Shown: positions 21,001-33,000 of the stretch, piece after piece
How positions within the stretch are numbered: position 1 is the stretch's first letter
Layout of the letters: every line of letters begins with the position of its first letter
Assembly: GCF_902635505.1 (NCBI RefSeq)
Contig: NC_045429.1
Span: 426,835,669 to 426,899,668 of the forward strand
Direction: 5' to 3'
Source: Sarcophilus harrisii
Taxonomy: Eukaryota; Chordata; Mammalia; Dasyuromorphia; Dasyuridae
Length of the DNA: 64,000 bases
Position numbers and translations under genes: made by a program
Notes under the pieces: generated by a model
The model's database searches: none
What the model saw: only the letters and a program-made list of their open reading frames with translations
Told to the model about the DNA's origin: nothing

Positions 21001-24000
21001 ATCTCAATTGGCCATTTGTAAATTCTTTAGTCTCTTTCTTCTTCCCAAATCCAAGTCTATAAAATCTGCATGAACCCATCAAGTTAACTATTTGTGGGGT
21101 TGGGTGTTTTTAGTGCTTAGCTGCTTGAGTCCCTTCTCTCTTGGGTGCAGATAAATAGTTTTTCTCCTTTTCACTCGTTCCCCCCCCCCCCCCCCCCCAA
21201 CCCATGTCCCAAATTTGTAAGCTCACACTCTCTCCCCAATCAAATAAAAGCCACGGTTGTCACTGTTGATCCTGCAGAAGTCAAATTAATCAGCAGGTAT
21301 TTGTTAAGCATTCAGTCTGTGGTTGGGATTATTCCAGGCATATATTAGTCTATAAGCCTGAACTATCATTCTATTCTTTATGAAAGTCATTCTTTAAAAG
21401 GCATGAATTTTAAGGCCTGAGCTATTTTCTGAAAAAACCAAAGGATCTGAGAAGAACTCAGATGAAGTTAGGTGAGAGGAATCATTGGAATTTGAGAATA
21501 TAATTCAGCATATGTCATTTCACATTATTTACATGTGGATAGTGAGCAGGTGGCAAAACAGACAGAGCTCCAGGTTTGGAATCAAGAAAGACTCAATCTT
21601 CCTGCATTCAAATCTTGCCTGAAACACTTACTGAGCTATGTGACTCTAGGCAAGTCACTTAACTCTATTTATTTTGTTTTCCTCTTTTGTTGAATGAGCT
21701 GGAGAAGGAAATGGCAAACCACTCCAGTGTTTCTGCCAAGAAAACCCTTAATGGCATCACAGTCAGACGTGACATAAAAAGAAAAATGTTATGAATAGGA
21801 TTTATGCTCCCTGGAGCAAGAACTATTTCATTTTTATCCTTCTATCCCCAACACCTATCATAGTGCCTAACACAGTATACCTGATAAACCCTAACACCTG
21901 ATAAATTCTTATTGATTTGGATTAATTAGCTTTTGTCCATTTTAGGTAATGAGTTGTCGATTTTCTCTATTCCTCTATTTTTCAATCCCTGCCCCATTAT
22001 CAGTTTTCAGGGAATGCAAATATTTTAAAATGACAACTTGAGGTAAATCTGGCCAAACTAATCCAGATGATTTTTTTTTTTTTTTTTGGATGATGCACAT
22101 TGGGGATTTCTTATTCATCAGGGTAGATAGTCAATTCTTGACTTTTTGTGAGATGGTGGAGGTTTTGGGAACTTGATCTATTCCCTGTACTCCAAAAATA
22201 CCTAATCAAACTATTTGTCCCTCCTGAGTATTTCTCTGGATGACATGAGTATTTTGAGTGAATGGGCTGAGAATGGAAACTCTATATAAATAGACAGATC
22301 TGAGCATTCCATTCCCTCCAACCTTCCCACTCTTCTCAGCTAAAAATCACTTGCCCTCCCCACCAGGCTAGGAGTTGTTTGCAGAAGCTTCGGGAGGATA
22401 TAAGCAACAAGCTTGAGAGAGACTCAAGGGACTTTCCTCAGCAGCAGGAGATGCAGGTAACTAATGGGAAATGTCTCCTTGCCTATTCCTGGCAGCTGGG
22501 TTTTCAGTGGAAAGATGGGGTTGTACATCAGTTAGCATTTGTGGATAATCTTCTGTGAATCGTGTGGTGAGAGAGGAGACAAGAATGCAGCAATCCTGTC
22601 CTCAGGGGGCTTACAATCTAGGGAGCCAAGACTAATGTATGCACACCTATGCTCACACATGTGCACACTCACCCACACGAGCTTTGTCTCATCCTGCATT
22701 CAGGTACATACACATAGCTAGGTAGACCTCATTATGCATGCAATGTACTGGTTCAAAAAATTATATAAAAGTTAAATTTCTGTAAATTGCATAATTTTCA
22801 AATTCACTAGGGAAGTTTGCTAATTTAAAGAAATCTCATCACTCCTATAAAGTGATGAATTTTTTTCATACAGTAGATAATCCCTCCTTAGCCTCTTTGG
22901 TTTTCAAATTCATATTTTCACATAGTAAATATATAAATAATGCAAGACCACTGGTATAGTTACAGAGCCATTTCATTCGTTCATTTATTTTAATAGATTT
23001 TTTAATAGATTGGTAAAGAGTGCTGTCTCCGGGACAGAAATCCTTTCTCCACCTTCTACCCTTCCGTCCTCTTAATCAAAGCCTGGTTTCTGTATGAATA
23101 ACTGACGTTGATCCCCTTAAAAGTTTACAGAGTACCCTCCACAAATGATCTCCATGGATCCTCATAACAAACATGTGAGAAGTCAATAAAAACAAGTGTT
23201 ATTATCCCCCATTCTAGGTTCAAGGTGAATTGTGATTTGCCCACTGGCACCCAACAAGAAAGTGGCAGAAATGGGACTCGTGTCTCCCAGGATGATGATG
23301 ATAATAATAAGCCTGTATCTAGCACCTAGTAAGTGCCAGGCATTGTATTAAGCACTTTAAAATTATTATCTCATTTGATCCTCACCACAGTCCCAGGAGG
23401 TAAGGTGCTCTTGACACTGAGGCAACGTCATGTAGCCAACGGGTTAAGATGCCGCTGTCCTCCACAACTCACCCGAGCTAGGGGGTCCAGTCACCAGGGG
23501 GCTGACAGTTAAAGTCGGGACATCCCAGAGCTTGAAGGGAACCTTAGAGATGCCTCTGATCCACAACTGAAGCCCCTACACTTGTAGAGCCTTAGCCCAG
23601 CATTTCTCACAAGTCTTGTCTTTATAATGGATGGGAGACGTGGCTCAGGTTATCAGAACCATCCCAAAGAGGCAGATGAGAAAACAATTCCTATTTAGTG
23701 TGTACATCACATATGCGTGTGTGCAAATACAGAAGACATACGTGAATGATAACAGATTGTAGAATATATATGTGAATACGTGTTTTATATATGGGTGTAG
23801 AACGATATAGCTTGTAAAAACTACATGCAAACCCAATATGACACAGTGTAGAATGCAAACATGTTAGATTGTAGAACATACATGCAAACATGTGATATAG
23901 CTTGTAGGATCTGTATGCAAACATACGGTGTTATGGGATACAGATTTAGATTGTGAACATGTATGTGATGCATTGTAGAACATGCAGATATAATGTATTA

Positions 24001-27000
24001 TATGATTGTAGAATATGTATGTTATGTGTTTTCTGTATGGTGAATTATAGAACATGTAAATACAGGATACAGCTTGTGGAATCTATGTGCAAACATAATG
24101 TTATATAGGATATATATATATATATACACACATAGATATATAGATACAGATTATAGAATATGCATGAACACATTTTATACATAAGAGATCATAGAATACA
24201 TGCAAACTTATAGAATCTATATGCAAACATAATGTCTTGTATATGGTATAGATTGCAGAATATATGCAAACATGATACAGCTTGTAGAATCTAATATGCA
24301 TTATATATGTTATAGATCATAGAATATGTATGAGAACATATATATGGTTTATATATGAAGGATTATAGAACATAAACATGTGATACAGATTGTAGAATCT
24401 ACATGCAAACATATTCTGTCTTATATATGATATAGAGTGTAGATTATATGTGCAAATGCAATTTATGTAGAGTGTGTGCATATATATTCATATGATAGTG
24501 ACTAGAATATATGTGAAAACACATGATACAGTTTATAAAATTTATGTGCAAACATAATGTGTGTTATATAGCATATAGATTGCAGAGATATATATGTAAA
24601 TGTACATATATGTAGAGTGTATGTTTATATGATAGAAGCTAGAATATATATGCAAAGAGATAACAGTATATATAGAGATTATAGTGTGTGTATATATATA
24701 TGTAGAGACAGACATGTGTACTTTGTATATGTGTGTCTCAGGTTGTAGAATGTTAACTCCTTGAGAGTCAGGACTGTCAGTTTTTCTAACACATACTTAA
24801 TACATGTTTGTTAAATTAAATATAGAAGGTACATCCAGTACAAACAGGAATGTGTGTGTGTGTGGGGGGGGGGGGGTATGTATATGTATGTATTCTGATA
24901 TAAATGCCCCTGTTCTCCTGGTTACATTTTGGGTAAAGCACACACGTTGTTACTGAGGGCATCGGGTAGTCTGGGGCCTGGCAGGGAGGTAGAGAGAACC
25001 CAGCCTGGGCCTGAGATTGGGCCCCAGAGAATTCCCCGGCAGCTTGTGGAGCAGCCCCTCTGCTACTTGTTCAGAAGTGCTCCCAAAGCCCCATGGAGGA
25101 GATCTCTGGCTAGAAGGCTGGAAGTGCCACTTTTCGGCGCTCTCTCCTCCCTGTCTGTGCCAGACTTTTTTGAAATTCTGAGGCAGAGGAAAGTCTGAGT
25201 GTTGGCTACAAGCAGATGCTTGTATTTGCTGAGCTCCGGAGATTGGGGCCAATTTCTCATTTCCCAGCTGGGAAGGTTTTGGTTTCTCGTTTTTCCGAAT
25301 GTACCAGTAAGCGATTAGGTCATCCTGCTCTGCCGCCCACAATACCAGCCCTACCCCCCACCCCTTATTTCTAGAAAGTTTCCCTGAAGTCCCGGAAGGC
25401 TCCAGGGTTTCTGGGAAGGCCGCTCCATGCCAGCTGACCAACTTCCTTTTTTACTTTGGACAGGTGCTGTTGGACGAGCCAGATGGCTTCAGGCAGTCTT
25501 TCACTTCACTGTACAAGAGCCCCTCAGACATGCTGGTAGGTAACAGCCCAGAGAAGCTCCCTCGGGGACCCACATGCCCCTTCTTCCCTTGCTGGTATGG
25601 GGGGCTCCCCATGAGCCTTCCTTTCTCTTCTAGGCCCCTTATAGAGCTGGAGCGTGAGCCACATGCCCAGTATGAGGATGCCCTTTAGACAAGTCGGGAT
25701 GAGAAAGGGTAGAGAAGAAGCATTTATACTGTGTCCTCTCTGTGTCGGCCCAAGCACTGGGACAGATTTTATTTTATTTGAGTTGATCCTCACAACAATG
25801 GGGGGGGGGGGATGCTTTTATTGTCCCCATTTCAATTGAAGAAGATGAGATAGACAGAGTTGAGGTGACTGGCCAGGCTCACACAGCTGGTAAGCGTCCT
25901 TCTGGGCCCACTGCCCAGCCTACTGTGCCCCCAGCTGCCCAAATGGACTTTTTGGAACCTCCCTGCTCCTCTCCTCCCCCACCTCCTTTTTATCTCTGCA
26001 CTTGACTGCCACGTTGGGGTAACCAGTTATAATGATACCTTTTAATGTTTATCTAGCCCCTTTCTTCTCACAAACTCAAAGCTCTGCCGATGTTATCGCC
26101 CTTATCTCTGTGGCAGCCCTGTAAGGCAGGGAGAGGCTGGGGTTCCTTCTCTGTATTTTGTGGATGGAGAAACTGGGGCTCAAATAAGGGACCTGCTCCT
26201 TGACTCGAGGGATCAAGGATTGGAGTTCAGGTTCTTCTTGCAGCTGAGTGCCCGTCCTGTCAGCCCCTCGAGGCTCAGGGCTAAAGAGCCTGGCAGTGGG
26301 ACGGCAGAGTTTGGGCTCCTAGCTTACGTGCCAGCTCATCTTAACTACCAGCCCATGGCTGGGTGTGGCCAAGCTCAAGCTGAGCACTAACCCGTGCTGG
26401 GAGGCGGGGTGTGGAGAAGGTGGGGGACGGCTTCCCATCTAATCCCCAACACTCTCCGGCAACAGGGAGGGGATGAAAAAGGCTTAAAGGACTGCTCAGG
26501 GGACACCCTAGCGAAGTGGGAGAATTGCGGCCCCTACCCTGAAGGCGTTTCTAGTGTCACTGAGGAAAAGGCTCCTCAACCTTGTTGGAGGGACTCATTT
26601 GGTGTCCCTACCTACCCTCAGGAAAGAGTGATTTGACTGAGAATTGAAGCAAGACCTTTGCAAGAACATCATATAGTTTTTATTTTGAAAAGCCATGAAT
26701 TTTGATTTTAAAAAAGTTATTTTGCTTGCTATCACAGGAAGGGGGAGAGGGAGAGAATTTGGAATTCAAAAAATTTTTTTGAAGATTGGTAAAAATTGTT
26801 TTTATGTGTGATTGGAAAAAGAAGTAAAATATCATTCAAAAATATTTTTAACTTTCATTTTTAAAAATTTTGAGTTTGGAGTTCTCTCCTGTTGCCAGCC
26901 AGCCCCTCCCACACCCATTGAGGAAGACCAGCAGTGTGCTCGCCATGATACATGTGAGGTTCTGCCATCTTTCCATTTTAATCGAGAGCAGGATAATTAT

Positions 27001-27032
27001 TGACATATGATACCTTAAAGTTTATAAAGCAC

Positions 27033-27081
<49 letters not shown>

Positions 27082-30000
27082 ATACACACATACATATATA
27101 TAATCGTTTTATTTTAGCTGAGAACAGAATAATTCTTAACATATGACACCTTGAAGTTTACAAAGCACTTATATAAACATATATACAATATTTTACATAT
27201 ATATGTGTGTATGTGTGTGTGTATATATATATATAAATCTTTCCATTTTAGCTGAGAACAGGATAATTATTGATATGACACCTTAAAGTTTATAGAGCAC
27301 TATATATATACGTATATATACAATATTTCTCTCTCTCTCTCTCACACACACACACATAAAATCTTTCCATTTTAGCTGAGAACAAGATGATTGACATATG
27401 ACACATTAAAGTTTACAAAGCACTTTATATACACACACACAATACTTTACATATATATATATATCATCTTAACATTTTAGCTGAGAACAGGATAATTATT
27501 GATATATAACACATTAAAGTTTACAAAGCACTATATATATACAATATTTTACATAGACACACACACACACGATATTTTACACATATAATCTGAGCTTCAC
27601 GCAGACTTTAAGGGTGGAAGGGGTTGCTACCTACAAGCATTATTTTCCTTTTACATGAAGCAGGTCTAGTTGGTTTCAGGGACTTGCGCACAGCCCTCGA
27701 GCTGGTGAGTGTCCAAGGCAAATTTAAAACTCGGGCCTTCTTGCTTTCAGTCCCGCTCTCTAGTGCTGTGCTACCTCCCTTCTATGAGACCCTGTGGAAC
27801 ACCCTGCTGAAGATGACCCCGGGGTGAAGGGCAGCCAGCAGCAAGTCGGCTCCTCTGGGACCTCTGGTCTCCGGCCATTTCTTTGGTGGGACGGACTTCC
27901 TTTGGGGGGGGGGGGGCAGGCTGCCTGGTGCGCCCCTTCCCCCTGGGTCTCTTGAACAGCTGCAATAACTCTTGGGCCCCCCTGCCCTCTAACGGCCAGT
28001 GCTTGGTTACAGGTACGAGGTCATCACAACGAAGACCCCGAGAGCTTGAAGGAAACCGTCCGAGAGCTGCTGGCTAAGCTGCAGGAGGCTGAGAGGCAGC
28101 ACCAGTCAGACAGGACCCATTTCGAGGTGAGGAGCCATATTCCCCCGCCGCCTGTCTCTGCCATCTTCCCTTTTCCACTCTCCCCCCGTCCTTCTGATGG
28201 TCCTGATGGACATGTCTGGAACATGTCACAGAAGGACGGTGGCCTTGGGTGCATTTTCCCCCTTAGGCAGCTACGGTCACTGTTTGCTCAAGGGCCTCGG
28301 GGCCACTTCGGCAGTCAGCAGTTGAGTCTGTGCCCTCTGGCTGGGGGAGGGAGAGTGACAAGGAATTGTCCCAAAGATGGCTAACTCAGAAGTCATTGCT
28401 GTCTGCCGCAGGTGTCCCTCATGCTTGTTCGCGGGCTTTTCTTTCCAAATACCTTTGACTTAGACTAACATCAGAATTAATGTGCAGTCTCTGCACAAGC
28501 TGGCTTGGTCTTGGGTCTGAGCTGGAGGGGAGATGGCCGGCTTCCATTTTCCCAGATCTGAGAACAGGCGTTGGGTCCTGGAACAGACCGAGGGGTAGAG
28601 CCGCCCCTGTGATAAAATGGGAACTCGAGAATCCAGCTTCAGGCTGAGTCAGAGGAGCTGACTTCCAAAGAAACACAAATATTTCCCAATAGTGTTTTAT
28701 TTTTCTAAATATTTATAAAGATAGTTTTCAACATTCATTTTTGTAAAACTTTGTGTTCTACATTTTTCTTCCTCCTTTCCTTACCCTCCCTCCCCCCAAA
28801 CAAGCAATCTGATAAAGGTTAAATATGTGGAATCTTTTAAAACATATTTTATATTTGTCATGTGGTACAAGAAAAATCAAACCAAAAGGGGAAAAAACTA
28901 CAAGAAAGGCAGCAAACAAAAAAGTGAAAATACCATTTAGCTGTATGTGTGTTTGTATATACATATAGATGTGTGTATGTGTCTATATAAACATATGTGT
29001 GTGTGTATATGTACATATAAACATGTGTGTGTATATGTAATGTATGTGTGTGTTTGTATATACATGTGTATATTTGTGCCGAGCACAGTGCTGAGCCCTG
29101 GAGATATAAAGGTGAAAGCAAAGCCAATTCCTGCTAGCTAGAAGCTTATGTTCCGATGAGACAGACCGTACCCTTCAGTGAGTGAAGGTCCTGAGGTTCA
29201 CTCTGGGCCTGGATCTTACAGAGGGGATGAGTGGGGCCGCAGGAGAGGAGGTTGACAGACTCGGTCCAGGAGGAGTGGCCCAGGGATTGGGTCACGGTCA
29301 CGGTGCTGGGGGAGGGTAAGAAAGTAAGAATATCAGGGCGGGGTAGGCTCTGCCATTACTGCTCGCAGACTAGTGGACACTGCCCTCCCCGGTAAACCTC
29401 ACGCTTACTGGGTTCTGCTTTGGCAGAAGCTCCAGATCAGTGAAGAGTAAGGGAACTATCAAGGAGCTGACTTACATCTCAATTTCCTTGTCTCTAAAAT
29501 GACTTATTTTTCTGGAATGATCAGGGATAAATATAAAGTTTTCTTTATGACTTCATTCTAAATATAGAGGTTTTTAATATGGGGCTAGCTCATTTATGAG
29601 GCACCAATCAGATTTTATCTACTCCATCTTAAAATGAAGAAGGGCAATCCAGAGGGGAAGAGCTAGATAATCTCTAGGGTCCCTTCTATCTCCACTACTC
29701 TCTTCTGCTATTTTAAGGCTGGAGAAGGGATGGAGCCTGGGGCTAAAAATTTGCTGGCTATAATTCTAAGTGGAGAATCGATAGGTATTGAGGTGACTAC
29801 TAGTTACTTCCTCCACGAATAGGAGGAAGAGGAGGCTGCTGCTGGATGAGCTGCTTTTCCTGCTTGGGATTAAACCTTGCTTGCCACTGCTGACCAGGAG
29901 AGCTTGTTGATTATTTAGAATTCTGGAAGAAAGCTTAATCCGGAGCATGAGAGCCTCTTCCACAGCAGTGTTTCTCTGGGTTGACCACCTTCCTTGGGTC

Positions 30001-33000
30001 ACATAAAAGTGGCTGGAGTGAAAAAGCCCAGCTCCCATTGGCCAGCAAGACAAGGACAATTCAGACCCAGGGTGCTATTTATATACCGGTGATACAATGT
30101 CCTCTTTCAATGGTATATTTTCAGTGATGGGGATGAATTTGTGAGTCCCTTTTCTGAGAGTGAAGTGAGACCTTGGAATAGAGATATTTCTTTCCTTTGA
30201 GGGATTAGATCGGTAACTTTGACCTCATCAATACTATTCATTTTAATTATATAAGCATGTATTAACCCTCTACTGTATATAGCCAGACACCATGTTAGGG
30301 GAGAGGGGGTGGTGCAAAGACAAAAAAAAAAAAAGAATTTCTGTCCTCAAAAAGCTTAACATTCTTTTAGAGGAATACAAGAAGTACACAAATACAAAAT
30401 AATTTGCCAGGGATTCAAGAATACCAATACCTGGTAGAATTGGCTTAGGGAATATGGTTTCTAGAACTTTGGGTTTTGAGTTAAGAAGATCTGAATTTGA
30501 ATTTTACTTTAGTTAGTAAACATTTATTAAATGTCTACCATTTGTTAAATGTCACTATGCTAAGTGTTGAGTACACAAGGAAAAACAAAGCAGGTAATAG
30601 CCATTTGGTCCTAGATAAGTGAAATCCTTTTTCCCCCCAGCCTCAGTTTCCTCATCTATAAAATGGGGAATAATAACACTTACCTCCCTAATTGTAAGAG
30701 TGGTAGCTGCAGTAATAGGGATAGTGGTAGTAACTTTAGTAGTGGTGGTGGTAGTAATAGTAGTAACCTTAATAGTATGTGGCAGTAGCAGCAGTATTTT
30801 TAGTAGTCATGGTAATATAGTAGCATTAGTAATAATAGAGGTAGAACAAGCCTTGTATTAGGAAGAGTGGCTCCTGAGCAGGGCTTTTTAGGAGCCCTGG
30901 ATCCCACCAGCCAGGGGCGAGGAAGAAAAGTGTTCCAGCTGTGAGGGCTAGTGCTGCACAAAGCCCAAGGGCAGGAATTTGAGTGGCCCATACAGGGATT
31001 AGCCCAGAGACTGGTTTGGCTGGGACCCAAGTGTCCGTGCAGGGTCGTAAAATGGAATAAAGTTGGTGAGAGAGGGGCTGAGGGGCTGAGAAAACCAGAT
31101 GTTTTCCCTCAGAAGTTAGATGACAAGAGAAGCTTGTTTGGATTTAAAAGTCTTTTGTGAGTGTCTCATCCTGCTGTTTTGTTTGAATGATCCTCTGACC
31201 TTTTCTAACAAATACACCTTCTTTGTTTATGGTTCTGGTTGAGAGGATGAATGGGGGGGGGGGGGCGGGGAGAGAGAGAGAGAGGAGAGGAGAGGAAAGG
31301 GAGAGGGAGAGAATGAGAATGAGAGAATAAAATCAAGGTACATGATTGCCATGAAAATCTAGTAACATTCACTAACTGTTGCCAGATGGGGGTTGCTAAT
31401 GGAGATCTTAACTTTCCTTGATAACCACAAACAAGGGAGATAACATGGCAAAAGAAAACCACCTGGATACCAAGTCTCCTGTTCCTCTCCCGGAACCTAC
31501 CCTGGGGAGAAGCTGGACCTGCCTGTTATTCTACTTTCCCCACTCCTAGGCAGGCCCTTCAGAGGCCATCTGGCTCCTTCCCCTGTGCCTCGTCCAGCGT
31601 GGGTCATTTTATATCAGAATAATGACGAAATGTAAAGAACTCTGAGCTAGAAAGCCTGTGGGACATCCAGTCTAAGCCTTGACTCAGTCAGTGCTCATAC
31701 TGTAGGCAGGTCACTTCATGTCCCTGGGTGTCAGGCTTTTTTTCTAATCTTTAAAAGTGAACTTTCCAGACCTGAGCCAATCTAAAATATTGGTTTTCTC
31801 TCTTTAAAAAGAAAGGGGAAAAAAAAAAAACAAAGGGGGGAAAAAAGAACCTTTTCTACCTACCTACCCAATCTATACTAAGGAAGTTCTTCCTACTATA
31901 TAATTTCAGTCTTCTCATGTTTTGTTGTGGACACCGAAAAAGCACCAGAAAAGTACTGTGTAATTTTAGCAGGAATGCTGCTAAGAGGGGAGAAAAGTGT
32001 GGCAGAGGGGAGAAAAGGGCTTGTTAGAAGCTGTGCCCAGGTAGGAAGTCCCAGAGGAGGATTTTAAACCAAGACCTTCCTGATTTCAAGTCTAGCCTCC
32101 TGCCCCCGGTGGAAAAAAAGACTTAAGGACATTTTGAAAGAAATGTCTCAGTCAGTACTGTTGGATCTATTGACAGGACTTGGGATCCTGGGACCACGAA
32201 CGGTGGATTAGACTCTTACTATTTAGCACTTTATGGTTCAGTGGGAATTCCCTCTCTGTGAAATGCTGGGATAATTCCAGCCTGGCTTATCTGTCTCTAA
32301 ATCAGAAGGGGAGAGCTCCCTATTTTGTTTACCCCGAGGGCCAGATCGTTTGTGGACTTTTGGAATCCCGATGTGTTTGGCTCTGTAGCAGAGAAGAGGC
32401 CTTGGCTAATTAGCAGACTACCATCTCCATCTTTTATTTTTAAGTTTAATCTTGTAGTTATTGGGGAAGTATGGCCAGGGAAGGAGACCTTGATAAAATG
32501 TAAGCCTTTTGAAGACAAATTGTTTCAAGTTTGTCTCTGTATTTATTCCTGGTTCCTAGGACAATGCCTGGCATAATTAGGTATATAACAAATACTTATT
32601 GGTTGGCTGAGCTCAGCTCTAGCCCACTGGAGTTACCTTGAAATGGAGAGGGGAAAAAAGCCTTGTTTTTCTTTTGTCCTGTTCTCCCAACTATTGCCGT
32701 GTAGTGTCCTTGGTCAGACTTCACTTTTCCTGTTGAATCTTTCCCTATTTTCTCCATGACACGGGTTCATCACCTCTGAGTCATTTTTGGCCCTTTGCCC
32801 TCAGCCCTCCCATGTCTGGTCATTTCCCCACATTGAGCTCTTTTTCATTCTTTTTCCTCTTTCTCAGGAAGTAGCCAAGTTCAGGGTCTCATCACTTCTT
32901 CCCTGGCCTATTGCAGGAGCTTCTCACGTGGTCTTATTGCTTCCCTCCTTTTTTCATCTGTTTTCCACACCTGGCTGACAATATTGCTCTCCTCTTGTTA

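Noticed and set aside
23645-24301. Cluster of antisense ORFs rich in Cys, His and Tyr
   Set aside because: They follow the AT-rich tandem array; the similarity among them reflects the DNA repeats.
30619-30861. ORF with long Val/Ile runs, membrane-protein-like
   Set aside because: It is translation of a degenerate GTA/GTG repeat tract.
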